Of a DNA stretch of 64,000 bases, positions 1-9,734 are shown piece by piece (position 1 is the stretch's first letter; every line of letters starts with the position of its first letter). The stretch lies in contig CAVVKQ010000025.1 of NCBI GenBank assembly GCA_963748985.1, positions 1 through 64,000 on the forward strand, written 5' to 3'. The translations under genes were made by a program, and so were the position numbers. The stretch comes from RPQJ01 sp963748985. Lineage in GTDB: Bacteria > Pseudomonadota > Gammaproteobacteria > Steroidobacterales > Steroidobacteraceae. The notes below the pieces were generated by a model that saw nothing but the letters and a program-made list of their open reading frames with translations, made no database searches and had not been told where the DNA came from.

Positions 1-4
1 TCCG

Positions 5-2968
5 ATGGACGTTTCCCACATCCTTGCGCCGCTGAACGACGCGCAGCGACAGGCCGTGAGTGCCCCGCTGCTGCCGACCCTCGTGCTGGCCGGCGCGGGC
101 AGCGGCAAGACGCGCGTGCTGACCCACCGCGTCGAATGGCTGGTGCAGGTCGAAGGCGTGTCGCCGCACGGCATCCTCGCCGTGACGTTCACCAACAAGG
201 CGGCGGCCGAGATGCGGCACCGCATCGAAACCCAGCTCGGCCTGCCTTCCGCGCCGCTCTGGATCGGCACCTTCCACGGCATCTGCCACCGCCTGCTGCG
301 CCTGCACTGGCGCGAGGCCGGGTTGCCGCAGGGGTTCCAGATCCTCGACGGCGAAGACCAGCAGCGCCTGGTCAAGAAGATCATCAAGGGCCTCGGCCTC
401 GACGACACGCGCTGGGTGCCGCGCGAAGTGGCGTGGTTCATCAACGCGCAGAAGGACGAAGGCCTGCGGCCGAAGCACCTGAAGGACGACGGCGACCCGA
501 CGCGGCGCCAGCTGATCAAGCTGTACGAAGCGTACGAGGACGCCTGCCGTCGCAACGGCGTCGTCGATTTCGCCGAGCTGCTGCTGCGCTGCTACGAGAT
601 CCTGCGCGAGGCGCCGGGCCTGGGCGAGCACTACCGCGCGCGCTTCAGGCACGTGCTGGTCGACGAGTTCCAGGACACCAACACCATCCAGTACAACTGG
701 ATGAAGGCGCTGGTGGGCTCGAGCAGCGTCCCGTACGTGGTGGGCGACGACGACCAGTCGATCTACCGCTGGCGCGGCGCGCGGGTCGAGAACCTGCAGC
801 AGTACCGCAAGGATTTCCACGACGTGCAGCTGTTCCGGCTCGAGCAGAACTACCGCTCGACCGGCAACATCCTCGATGCCGCCAACGCCATCATCGGCAA
901 CAACAGCGGCCGCATCGGCAAGAAACTCTGGACCAGCGAGGGCAAGGGCGCGCCGATCCGCCTCTTCCGCGCCTACAACGAGCGCGACGAGGCCGAGTTC
1001 GTCATCGGCAAGATCCGCGAGTGGATCGCGCGCGGCGGCAAGCGTGCCGACAACGCCATCCTCTACCGCTCCAACGCGCAGTCGCGGGTGTTCGAAGAGT
1101 ACCTGCTGGCCGCGCGAATTCCGTACCGCGTGTACGGCGGCCTGCGGTTCTTCGAGCGCCAGGAAATCAAGGACGCGCTGGCGTACCTGCGCCTGATCTC
1201 GAACCGCGACGACGACGCGTCGTTCGAGCGCGTCGTGAACCTGCCGACGCGCGGCATCGGCGCGCGCACGCTCGAAGTGCTGCGCGCCCACTCGCGCGAG
1301 CACGTGAAGTCGATGTGGGCCGCCGCGTTCGAATGCAACGAGGACCTCGGAACCAAGGCAGTCTCGTGCCTGCAGGCGTTCCTGACGCTGATCGAGAAGC
1401 TCGACGCCGAAACGCAGGGCCTGCCGCTGCACGAGCAGGTCGACCACGTGATCCAGGCGAGCGGCCTGGTCGCGCACTACCAGAAGATGGACGTTTCCCA
1501 CATACTTGCGCCGCTGAACGACGCGCAGCGGCAGGCCGTGAGTGCCCCGCTGTTGCCGACCCTCGTGCTGGCCGGCGCGGGCAGCGGCAAGACCCGCGTG
1601 CTGACCCACCGCGTCGAATGGCTGGTGCAGGTCGAAGACGTGTCGCCGCACGGCATCCTCGCCGTGACGTTCACCAACAAGGCCGCGGCCGAGATGCGCC
1701 ACCGCATCGAGACACAGCTCGGCCTGCCTTCCGCGCCGCTATGGATCGGCACCTTCCACGGCATCTGCCACCGGCTGCTGCGCCTGCACTGGCGCGAGGC
1801 CGGGCTGCCGCAGGGGTTCCAGATCCTCGACGGCGAAGACCAGCAGCGCCTGGTCAAGAAGATCATCCGCGGCCTGAACCTGGACGACACGCGCTGGGTG
1901 CCGCGGGAAGTGGCGTGGTTCATCAACGCGCAGAAAGACGAAGGCCTGCGGCCGAAGCACCTGAAGGACGAAGGTGACCAGACGCGTCACCAGCTGATCA
2001 AGCTGTACGAAGCGTACGAGGACACCTGCCGCCGCAATGGCGTCGTCGATTTCGCCGAGCTGCTGCTGCGTTGCTACGAGATCCTGCGCGAGGTGCCGGG
2101 CCTGGGCGAACACTACCGCGCGCGCTTCAGGCACGTGCTGGTCGACGAATTCCAGGACACCAACACCATCCAGTACAACTGGATGAAGGCACTGGTGGGC
2201 TCGACCAGCGTCCCGTACGTGGTGGGCGACGACGACCAGTCGATCTACCGCTGGCGCGGCGCGCGGGTCGAGAACCTGCAGCAGTACCGCAGGGATTTCC
2301 ACGACGTGCAGCTGTTCCGGCTCGAGCAGAACTACCGCTCGACCGGCAACATCCTCGACGCCGCCAACGCCATCATCGGCAACAACAGCGGCCGCATCGG
2401 CAAGAAGCTCTGGACCAGCGAAGGCAAGGGCGCGCCGCTGCGCCTCTTCCGCGCCTACAACGAGCGCGACGAGGCCGAGTTCGTCATCGGTAAGATCCGC
2501 GAGTGGATCGCTCGCGGCGGCAAGCGCGCCGACAACGCCATCCTCTACCGCTCGAACGCACAGTCGCGGGTGTTCGAAGAATACCTGCTCGCCGCACGCA
2601 TTCCGTATCGTGTGTACGGCGGCCTGCGGTTCTTCGAGCGCCAGGAGATCAAGGATGCGCTGGCCTACCTGCGCCTGATCTCGAATCGTGACGACGACGC
2701 TTCGTTCGAGCGCGTCGTGAACCTGCCGACGCGCGGCATCGGCGCGCGCACGCTCGAAGTGCTGCGGGCCCACGCCCGCGAGCACGTGAAATCGATGTGG
2801 CAGTCCGCGTTCGAATGCAACGAGGATCTCGGAGCCAAGGCAGTCTCGTGCCTGCAGGCGTTCCTGACGCTGGTCGAGAAGCTCGACGCCGAAACGCAGG
2901 GCCTGCCGCTGCACGAACAGGTCGACCACGTGATCCAGGCGAGCGGCCTGGTCGGGCACTACAAGAAA
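5..2968 (+). repeat. Tandem direct repeat of about 1482 bp (two uvrD N-terminal halves)
   Basis: Copy 1 spans 5-1486 and copy 2 spans 1487-2968. They align codon for codon without indels, and most differences are at third positions. The junction reads ...CACTACCAGAAG then ATGGACGTTTCC, so the second unit starts precisely at the start codon. Only four bases precede copy 1 in the window, so its left boundary cannot be seen. Confidence 0.9.
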
Positions 2969-3697
2969 GACAAGGCCGACAAGGGCGAGGCCCGGCTCGA
3001 GAACCTCGAGGAACTCGTGAGCGCCGCGCGCGGGTTCGAACCCGAGGACACCGACATGCCACCGCTGATGGCGTTCCTGTCACACGCCGTGCTCGAGTCC
3101 GGCGAAGGCCAGGCCGAGGCCTGGGAAGACTGCGTGCAGATGATGACGCTGCACTCGGCCAAGGGTCTCGAGTTCCCGGTCGTGTTCCTGTGCGGCCTGG
3201 AAGACGGCCTCTTCCCGCACCAGCGCTCGATCATGGACGTGCACGGGCTCGAGGAAGAGCGCCGCCTCTGTTACGTGGGCTGCACGCGCGCCATGCGCCA
3301 GCTGTACGTGACCTACGCCGAACAGCGCCGCATGCACGGCGTCGACAACTTCGGGGCCCCGTCCCGGTTCATCGCCGAGATTCCGCTGGAACTGGTCGAG
3401 GAAGTGCGCCCGAAGGTGCAGGTGTCCCGGCCGGTCTATTCGCCGCAGTCGCGCACCACCCTGCAGCAGGCGACCCGCCCCGCCGGCAGCAACCTTTCCA
3501 TGAGCGGACGGCGGTTCCAGGACGAGGCTCCCCCGGGGGCATTCAAGCTCGGCCAGCGGGTCCGCCACGCCAAGTTCGGGGACGGGGTGGTCCTGAGCCT
3601 CGAAGGCCAGGGCGCCAACGCCCGGGTGCAGGTGAATTTCGAGCGCCAGGGCACCAAGTGGCTGATGCTGGGGTACGCCAACCTGACGACGCTCTGA
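5..3697 (+). CDS. uvrD: UvrD/Rep-family DNA helicase with an in-frame tandem duplication of its first 494 codons
   Basis: Superfamily 1 helicase of the UvrD class, which unwinds DNA 3'-5' in excision and mismatch repair. The frame gives 1230 residues, whereas the family is about 720-740, because the N-terminal part is present twice: 5-1486 encodes residues 1-494 and 1487-3697 encodes a complete 736-residue UvrD. Both copies carry Walker A (GAGSGKT), DEFQDT and QNYRST. Motifs of the second RecA lobe (SAKGLEFPVV, CYVGCTRA) and the C-terminal Tudor-like domain (from LGQRVRHAKFGDG) occur only in the second copy. The copies differ at about 18 residues, mostly conservative, plus many silent sites. 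The second copy begins exactly at its own ATG (1487). The ancestral gene is very likely 1487-3697; the upstream half is a true duplication or two strain variants joined in assembly. Confidence 0.93.
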   Translation: MDVSHILAPLNDAQRQAVSAPLLPTLVLAGAGSGKTRVLTHRVEWLVQVEGVSPHGILAVTFTNKAAAEMRHRIETQLGLPSAPLWIGTFHGICHRLLRLHWREAGLPQGFQILDGEDQQRLVKKIIKGLGLDDTRWVPREVAWFINAQKDEGLRPKHLKDDGDPTRRQLIKLYEAYEDACRRNGVVDFAELLLRCYEILREAPGLGEHYRARFRHVLVDEFQDTNTIQYNWMKALVGSSSVPYVVGDDDQSIYRWRGARVENLQQYRKDFHDVQLFRLEQNYRSTGNILDAANAIIGNNSGRIGKKLWTSEGKGAPIRLFRAYNERDEAEFVIGKIREWIARGGKRADNAILYRSNAQSRVFEEYLLAARIPYRVYGGLRFFERQEIKDALAYLRLISNRDDDASFERVVNLPTRGIGARTLEVLRAHSREHVKSMWAAAFECNEDLGTKAVSCLQAFLTLIEKLDAETQGLPLHEQVDHVIQASGLVAHYQKMDVSHILAPLNDAQRQAVSAPLLPTLVLAGAGSGKTRVLTHRVEWLVQVEDVSPHGILAVTFTNKAAAEMRHRIETQLGLPSAPLWIGTFHGICHRLLRLHWREAGLPQGFQILDGEDQQRLVKKIIRGLNLDDTRWVPREVAWFINAQKDEGLRPKHLKDEGDQTRHQLIKLYEAYEDTCRRNGVVDFAELLLRCYEILREVPGLGEHYRARFRHVLVDEFQDTNTIQYNWMKALVGSTSVPYVVGDDDQSIYRWRGARVENLQQYRRDFHDVQLFRLEQNYRSTGNILDAANAIIGNNSGRIGKKLWTSEGKGAPLRLFRAYNERDEAEFVIGKIREWIARGGKRADNAILYRSNAQSRVFEEYLLAARIPYRVYGGLRFFERQEIKDALAYLRLISNRDDDASFERVVNLPTRGIGARTLEVLRAHAREHVKSMWQSAFECNEDLGAKAVSCLQAFLTLVEKLDAETQGLPLHEQVDHVIQASGLVGHYKKDKADKGEARLENLEELVSAARGFEPEDTDMPPLMAFLSHAVLESGEGQAEAWEDCVQMMTLHSAKGLEFPVVFLCGLEDGLFPHQRSIMDVHGLEEERRLCYVGCTRAMRQLYVTYAEQRRMHGVDNFGAPSRFIAEIPLELVEEVRPKVQVSRPVYSPQSRTTLQQATRPAGSNLSMSGRRFQDEAPPGAFKLGQRVRHAKFGDGVVLSLEGQGANARVQVNFERQGTKWLMLGYANLTTL

Positions 3698-3710
3698 GTC
3701 GCGCTAGAAT
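3682..3710 (+). promoter_or_regulatory. Possible sigma-70 promoter of trkA
   Basis: CCTGAC and TAGAAT are separated by 17 bp and lie about 28 bp before the TTG start of trkA. The -35 element overlaps the end of uvrD. This is a motif match only; the -35 box is weak. Confidence 0.35.
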
Positions 3711-3737
3711 GGCGCGCTGCCCCACAGGTCAAGAAGC

Positions 3738-5126
3738 TTGAAAATCATCATCCTCGGGGCCGGCCAGGTCGGCCGGACAGCGGCCTACCACCTGGCCCGC
3801 GAAGAGGCCAACGACGTCACCGTCGTCGACACCGACGAAGCGTTGCTGCGCGACCTCCAGGACCGCATCGACATCCGCACGGTGCAGGGCAACGCGGCAA
3901 GTCCGCGCACGCTCCAGACCGCCGGCGCACGCGATGCCGACATGATCGTCGCACTCACGAACAGCGACGAGACCAACATGGTCGCGTGCCACGTGGCGTG
4001 GACCCTCTTCGGCACGAAAACCAAGATCGCCCGTATCCGCTCGCGTGATTACACGAAGCAACCGAGCCTGTTCGTTTCGACCGACTCCCCCGAGGCGGCG
4101 ACAGCGTTGCCCGGATTCGCAATCGACATGTACCTGAGTCCCGAAGAAGCGGTCACCGCGTACATCGAGCGACTCATCCGCTACCCGGGCGCGCTGCAGG
4201 TCGTGGACTTCGCGGACGGCAAGGTCCGGCTCGTCGGAATCAAGGCGCTCAAGGGCGGCGCGCTGGTCGGGCGCCCGATCCGCGAACTCAAGGGCCACAT
4301 GCGCAACAGCGAAGCGCGCGTGGCGGCCATGTACCGCAAGAGCGAGAGCATCGAGCCCGAAGGCGACACCGTGATCGAGGATGGCGACGAGGTCTTCTTC
4401 GTCGCGGCCACGCAGGACATCCGCGCCGTCATGATGGAAATGCAGAAGCTCGAGGATCCGGTGAAGCGCGTCGTCATCGCGGGCGGCGGCAACATCGGTT
4501 TCCGGCTCGCGCAGACGCTCGACGAGGAGAACCAGGTCAAGGTGATCGAGCGCGACTCGAAGCGCGCGCGCAAGATCTCGGAGCAATTGAACAACTCGAT
4601 CGTGCTGGTGGGCGACGCGGCGGACGAGGAACTGCTGGTCGAGGAGAACATCGACAGCGTCGACGTTTTCTGCTCGCTCACCAATTCCGAAGAAGCCAAC
4701 ATTCTTTCCGCCATGCTGGCCAAGCGCCTCGGCGCGCGACGCGTCATGGCGCTGATCAGCCGTCCGGCCTATGCCGATCTCACGGCAATGGGCGAGATCG
4801 ACGTCGCCATTTCACCGCAGACGGTGACGATCGGTTCGCTGCTGGCGTACGTGCGGCGCGGCGACGTGGTGCAGGTTCACTCGCTGCGCCAGGGTGCGGC
4901 TGAAGCCATGGAAACCATCGCGCACGGACTGCACGGCGGCAAGGTCGTCGGCCGCCGCATCGAAGACATCAAGCTTCCCGAAGGCGTGAAGATCGTGACC
5001 ATCGTGCGCGGCGAGCGGGTGATCATGGCGCACCACGACACCGTGATCGAGAACGGCGACCACGTGATCCTCTTCCTCTCGGACAAGCGGCACGTGGAGC
5101 AGGTCGAGCGCCTGTTCCAGACCTGA
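3738..5126 (+). CDS. trkA: Trk system potassium transport regulatory protein TrkA
   Basis: Cytoplasmic nucleotide-binding subunit that gates the TrkH potassium channel. The 462 residues show the full double architecture: RCK-N Rossmann domain 1 (IILGAGQVG at the N-terminus), TrkA_C domain 1, RCK-N domain 2 (VVIAGGGNIGFRLA near residue 235) and TrkA_C domain 2, ending DHVILFLSDKRHVEQVE. The length matches the E. coli protein (458). The start is a TTG at 3738; it fits the conserved N-terminus MKIIILGAGQVG and no ATG is better placed. trkH follows after 28 bp, so the two probably form one operon. Confidence 0.97.
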   Translation: MKIIILGAGQVGRTAAYHLAREEANDVTVVDTDEALLRDLQDRIDIRTVQGNAASPRTLQTAGARDADMIVALTNSDETNMVACHVAWTLFGTKTKIARIRSRDYTKQPSLFVSTDSPEAATALPGFAIDMYLSPEEAVTAYIERLIRYPGALQVVDFADGKVRLVGIKALKGGALVGRPIRELKGHMRNSEARVAAMYRKSESIEPEGDTVIEDGDEVFFVAATQDIRAVMMEMQKLEDPVKRVVIAGGGNIGFRLAQTLDEENQVKVIERDSKRARKISEQLNNSIVLVGDAADEELLVEENIDSVDVFCSLTNSEEANILSAMLAKRLGARRVMALISRPAYADLTAMGEIDVAISPQTVTIGSLLAYVRRGDVVQVHSLRQGAAEAMETIAHGLHGGKVVGRRIEDIKLPEGVKIVTIVRGERVIMAHHDTVIENGDHVILFLSDKRHVEQVERLFQT

Positions 5127-5154
5127 GCTGGATCACGCTCACGCAGTCGCCCTG

Positions 5155-6604
5155 ATGCTTGCCGTCATCAACGTCCTCGGGTCGATGCTGATGCTGTTCA
5201 GCGTCACTTACCTCCTGCCGATGGTCACGTCGCTGATCTATCGCGACGGCATCCTGATCGATTTCGTCTACGCCGCGGTGATCTGCGTGGCGGTGGGCGC
5301 AGCGATGGTCGGGGCGACCCGGCGACACAAGCGCGAACTGCGCTCGCGCGACGGCTTCCTGCTCGTTTCGCTGGCGTGGGTGTTCATGTCGGCCATCGCG
5401 ACGGTACCGCTGCTGATCGCACTGCCGGGACTCACGTTCACCGACGCATTCTTCGAAACGATGTCCGGGCTCAGCACCACGGGCGCGACCGTGCTGACGG
5501 GCCTCGATTCCATGGCCCCGTCGCTCAACATGTGGCGCGCGACGCTGCACTGGTTTGGTGGCATGGGCATCATCGTGCTCGCCGTGGCGATCCTGCCGCT
5601 GCTGGGTGTCGGCGGCATGCAGCTCTACAAGGCCGAGACGCCCGGCGCGGTCAAGAACGAGAAGCTGACGCCGCGCATCACGCAGACGGCCAAGGCACTT
5701 TGGGTCGTCTACGTGCTGATCACAGTATCCTGCGTGGCGGCACTCCGGCTGGCGGGCATGGGATGGTACGATGCCGTGTTTCACGGGTTTTCGACCGTTG
5801 CGCTCGGCGGATTCTCGAACTACGACGCAAGCATCGGTCACTTCGACTCCGTCGCGATCGAAGCAGTCCTGATCGGATTCATGCTGCTGGCGGCAGTGAA
5901 CTTTTCCCGGCATTTCATCGCCTGGCAACAGAAGAGCCTGCGTACTTACCTCCGTGACGTCGAGGCCCGCGCAATGCTGCGGCTCGTGGCCGTCGGGAAT
6001 CATGGGCGTGACGCTGTACGTCTGGGCCCACCAGGTGTACCCGGATTTCCTGAGCGCCTTGCGGCACGTCGCGTTCAACCTGGTCGCGTTCGCGACGACC
6101 TGTGGCTTCGTGACGCAGGACTACGCGGCCTGGCCGGTTTTCGCGCCGATGATCATCGTGATGCTCTCCTGCTATACCTGCAACACAGGCTCGACCGGCG
6201 GCGGCATCAAGATGTTCCGCACGCTGGTGCTCGTCCAGCAGGCTGCGCGCGAGCTGTTCCTGCTCGTGCACCCGCAAGCCGTGACGCCGGTCAAGATCCG
6301 CAACCAGGTGGTCGCCAACCACGTCGTGTTCGCCGTGCTGGCGTTCGTCGTGCTTTACTTCGGCACCGTGGTCACGCTCACGTTCCTGCTGCTCGCAAGC
6401 GGCATGGACTTCATCAGCGCGTTCACGGCGATCATCGCGACGATCAACAACGCGGGACCGGGCCTCGGCGTCGTCGGACCGTCCAGCAACTACCAGGGGC
6501 TCACGGACTTCCAGACGTGGGTCTGCTCGCTGGCGATGCTGCTCGGACGCCTGGAGATTTTTTCAGTGTTGGTGCTGCTGACGCCGACGTTCTGGCGCAA
6601 GTGA
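5155..6604 (+). pseudogene. trkH: Potassium uptake protein TrkH, interrupted by a one-base frameshift
   Basis: Membrane channel subunit of the Trk potassium uptake system. The frame from ATG 5155 encodes the first half, including the P-loop filter segments TMSGLSTTGATVL and HGFSTVALGGFSN. At about 5995-5997, in a GGG run, reading must move by one base to continue as GIMGVTLYVW and on through CNTGSTGGGIKMF and TINNAGPGLG to the stop at 6602-6604. Removing one G gives 482 residues, the E. coli length (483). Without a shift, the protein runs out of frame to 6615 and loses its last third. A sequencing error in the G run or a recent mutation would both explain it; both halves look under normal selection. 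Confidence 0.9.
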
Positions 6605-6614
6605 GCGAGGTTTG

Positions 6615-8984
6615 ATGGCCAAGCGCAGGAAACTGAGTTCCAAGTCACGGCAGAAGCTGCAGCGCGGCTTCGCCATCATCGCGCTGCTGGCGTTGCTCGC
6701 CGCGATCATCCTCGTCGCCGTGCTCGATCGGCGCGTCACGCAGCAGTTCGAAGGCCGCCGCTGGACCCTGCCCGCGCGCGTGTACGCCCAGCCTCTCGAA
6801 CTCTATGCCGGGCAGAATCTCTCGTCGGCGCGCTTCGCCCAGGAGCTCGAGCGCCTCGGTTACATCCCGCGGACCCCGGTGGACCGCCCCGGCACGTTCC
6901 GGCGCAAGGGCGACTCGGTCGACGTTTACGTCCGCGAGTTCCGCTTCTCCGACGAGACGCAACCCGCACAGAAACTGCACGTCGGCTTCGATGGCGAGAC
7001 GATCTCGGCGCTCGCCGATCCGAACGGCGGCGATGTTCCCGTGTTCCGCCTCGATCCGCTGCTGATCGGCAGCATCTTCCCGATTCACGGCGAGGACCGG
7101 ATCATCGTCTCGCCGGCCGAAGTCCCGCCGCTGCTGCGCGAAGCGCTGAAGGCCGTCGAAGACCGCAAATTCGAATCGCACCACGGCGTGAATCCGCTCG
7201 CGATCCTGCGCGCGTTGTTCGTCAATGTCCGCGCGGGGCAGGTCGAGCAGGGCGGCAGCACGCTGACGCAGCAGCTCGTGAAGAGCTATTTCCTCGACAG
7301 CCGGCGCACGCTGCGGCGCAAGGGCGAGGAGGCGATCATGGCGATCATCCTCGAGTCCCGGTTCGAGAAGGCGGACATCATGAACGCCTACATCAACGAG
7401 ATTTACCTCGGCCAGGACGGCCGCCGCGCGGTGCACGGGTTCGGGCTCGCGAGCCAGTTCTATTTCGGCAAGCCGCTGGCCGAGCTCACCCTGCCCGAGG
7501 TCGCCCTGATGGTCGCGATCGTGCGCGGGCCGTCGTACTACGATCCGCGGCGCCAGCCGGACCGGGCGCGCGAGCGCCGCAACCTGGTGCTGAAGGTGCT
7601 CGCCGAGCAGGGCGTCGTAAAGCCCGCGGAAGCGCAACGCGCCATGAAGGCGCCGCTCGGTATCACCGACAACGCCGGACGCTCCGCGAATTATTTCCCG
7701 GCCTTCCTCGACCTCGTGCGACGCCGGCTGCGCGAGGACTACCAGGAACAGGCGCTCACCGAAACCGGACTCACCGTCTTCAGCACGCTCGATCCCCTGC
7801 TGCAGGAGAAAGCCGAGATCGCGCTGAGCGATGAGCTTGCCCGCCAGGACGAGGGTGGCCGCAAGGCAGCGCACGGTCTCGAAGGTTCCATGGTCGTGAC
7901 GACACCGCAGACCGGTGAAGTCGTCGCCATGGTCGGCGGGCGTCGCGCGTCGTTCGACGGCTTCAACCGCGCGCTCGACATGAAGCGGCCGATCGGTTCG
8001 CTGGCCAAGCCGATGGTCTACCTGGCCGCGTTGCAGTCGGGCCGGTACACGCCGGCGTCGGTCGTGATGGACGAACCGATCGAGTACGAGCTCGAAAGCG
8101 GCGACGTCTGGAAGCCCAACAATTACGACATGAAGGTCCACGGACCGGTCACGCTCCTGCGCGGACTCACGCAGTCGTACAACCTCGCGACCGTGAACCT
8201 GGGGCTGGACGTGGGTCTCGGACCGGTCGCGAAGACCTATGTGCAGCTTGGACTCGACGAGGCACCGCCGAAGTACGCGTCGATCCTGCTCGGCACGGCG
8301 CAGCTGAATCCGGTCGAAGTCGCGCAGATGTACAACACGCTGGCGAACGGCGGCTTCCGCTCGCCTTTGCGGGCCGTGCGCGCGGTGATCGACGAACAGG
8401 GCAAGGCGCTCAAGGCGCCGGAGCTCGAGGTCACCGAGGCGGCGCCGGCGGAAGCGGTGTACACGCTCAATCGCATGCTGATCGAGGTTTTCGAGCGCGG
8501 CACCGCGCGGCCGGCCAGGAAGGGGCTGCCGCCGGGCCTGGTCGTCGCGGGCAAGACCGGAACGTCGAACGATTATCGCGACAGCTGGTTTGCAGGCTTT
8601 TCGGGCGGGCACGTGATCGTGGTGTGGATGGGTCACGATGACAACGCAACCACCGGTCTCACCGGCACGACCGGCGCGTTGCAGGCGTGGACACGCCTGA
8701 TGGGCTCGATCTCGACAACCTCGTTCGACCCGCTGATGCCCGAAGCGGTCGAGGATCGCTGGATCGAGTTCTACTCGGGGCTGGAGACGTCGCCGTATTG
8801 TTCCGGCTCGGCCGTCAGAATGCCGTTCGAGCTGGGGACGGTGCTGAGCCCGAGCCCCGCCTGCCCGCCGAGCACCACGGCCGAGGAAGCCGCGCTGATG
8901 CAGCCGCTGCTGCAGGACGCACCGAACGTCGAAGGCGTCACGGTGCCGGCTGAAGCAGCGCCGCAGACCAGCAATCGTCCTTGA
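6615..8984 (+). CDS. mrcB: Bifunctional penicillin-binding protein 1B
   Basis: Class A PBP that polymerises glycan strands and crosslinks peptides of the cell wall, anchored in the inner membrane. In order: short basic cytoplasmic N-terminus, one membrane segment (FAIIALLALLAAIILVAVL), a UB2H-type domain (about 60-150), the GT51 glycosyltransferase (EDRKFESHHGVNP, GGSTLTQQLVK) and the transpeptidase with its three motifs SLAK (RPIGSLAKPM), SYN and KTGT (GKTGTSNDY). About 789 residues, normal for PBP1b. I chose ATG 6615 (GCGAGG just upstream) over the in-frame TTG at 6612. It follows trkH closely. Confidence 0.95.
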   Translation: MAKRRKLSSKSRQKLQRGFAIIALLALLAAIILVAVLDRRVTQQFEGRRWTLPARVYAQPLELYAGQNLSSARFAQELERLGYIPRTPVDRPGTFRRKGDSVDVYVREFRFSDETQPAQKLHVGFDGETISALADPNGGDVPVFRLDPLLIGSIFPIHGEDRIIVSPAEVPPLLREALKAVEDRKFESHHGVNPLAILRALFVNVRAGQVEQGGSTLTQQLVKSYFLDSRRTLRRKGEEAIMAIILESRFEKADIMNAYINEIYLGQDGRRAVHGFGLASQFYFGKPLAELTLPEVALMVAIVRGPSYYDPRRQPDRARERRNLVLKVLAEQGVVKPAEAQRAMKAPLGITDNAGRSANYFPAFLDLVRRRLREDYQEQALTETGLTVFSTLDPLLQEKAEIALSDELARQDEGGRKAAHGLEGSMVVTTPQTGEVVAMVGGRRASFDGFNRALDMKRPIGSLAKPMVYLAALQSGRYTPASVVMDEPIEYELESGDVWKPNNYDMKVHGPVTLLRGLTQSYNLATVNLGLDVGLGPVAKTYVQLGLDEAPPKYASILLGTAQLNPVEVAQMYNTLANGGFRSPLRAVRAVIDEQGKALKAPELEVTEAAPAEAVYTLNRMLIEVFERGTARPARKGLPPGLVVAGKTGTSNDYRDSWFAGFSGGHVIVVWMGHDDNATTGLTGTTGALQAWTRLMGSISTTSFDPLMPEAVEDRWIEFYSGLETSPYCSGSAVRMPFELGTVLSPSPACPPSTTAEEAALMQPLLQDAPNVEGVTVPAEAAPQTSNRP

Positions 8985-9028
8985 TCTGGTCCGCGCGGGG
9001 GCCGGACAATCGCGGCCGAGGTATCTCA

Positions 9029-9676
9029 ATGCTCCCGTTGTCGCGAACGTTCGTTGCCGTCGCCTTGCTTGCAGCCGCGGGCTGTTCGCTGCAACCCTTC
9101 AATAAGCAGTCGCCGGCCTCGACCAGGCCCGGGACCCAGGGCGGCAGCGGGCCGGTGATCTCCGTGCCGCCCACGGTGACTTCGACCATGCCCGCGGAAC
9201 CCGTGATCCAGGGACCGGCACCGTCGATACCGGTGCCGCGCGAGCGCCCGAAAGTGGCGCCAGCCACCCTCAGCCCGGCCAGCAATGCGTTGGTCGCGCA
9301 AGCGCAGGCGCAGCGCAAGAAAGGCGACCTGCCCGGTGCGGCCGGATCGCTCGACCGTGCACTGCGCATCGAGCCCAGCAATCCGCTTCTCTGGATCGAG
9401 CTGGGCCGGCTGCGGATGGACCAGCGCAACTACACGCAGGCGGAGTCGATGGGCCGCAAGGCACTGTCGATGGCGGTGGGCGACAGCCGCACGCAGTCGA
9501 CTGCCTGGCAGCTGATAGCCGACTCGCTGCGCGCCCGCGGCAAGGAATCCAGAGGCGCAGGAAGCGTTGGAGAAAGCCCAGGAACTCGGTACTCAGTGAT
9601 TCCGATGGTCACAGCGTTGTTGTTTCAGAAGATTTTTCGTCCAGTCTTCCCACTTCTTGAAGATTCCTGCGATTGA
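9029..9676 (+). CDS. TPR-type lipoprotein, probably frameshifted near its C-terminus
   Basis: Predicted outer-membrane or periplasmic lipoprotein: signal peptide from ATG 9029 with lipobox AAGC, a proline/serine-rich linker, then tetratricopeptide-like helices (ALVAQAQAQRKKGDLPGAAGSLDRALRI, NPLLWIELGRLRMDQRNYTQAE). At about 9541-9556 an extra base moves the reading frame. Without it the protein would end EAQEALEKAQELGTQ with a stop at 9597-9599 (189 residues), a natural TPR ending; as read, it runs on to 9676 with an unrelated tail. The partner is not evident from the sequence; its position just after the PBP1b gene is suggestive but not proof of a cell-wall role. Confidence 0.75.
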   Translation: MLPLSRTFVAVALLAAAGCSLQPFNKQSPASTRPGTQGGSGPVISVPPTVTSTMPAEPVIQGPAPSIPVPRERPKVAPATLSPASNALVAQAQAQRKKGDLPGAAGSLDRALRIEPSNPLLWIELGRLRMDQRNYTQAESMGRKALSMAVGDSRTQSTAWQLIADSLRARGKESRGAGSVGESPGTRYSVIPMVTALLFQKIFRPVFPLLEDSCD

Positions 9677-9734
9677 AGAGTCAATTTTCCGGTCAGTTTT
9701 TCATAAAGTGGGACAAGCTGGCTGAATTTATCCA

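Noticed and set aside
1739..2959. Long open frame antisense to uvrD
   Set aside because: Composition mirrors the GC-rich codons of uvrD; no known domain, and a real gene lies on the other strand.
6645..9029. 794-codon open frame antisense to the PBP1b gene
   Set aside because: Low-complexity, Arg/His/Asp-rich translation typical of antisense frames; PBP1b motifs on the plus strand are complete.
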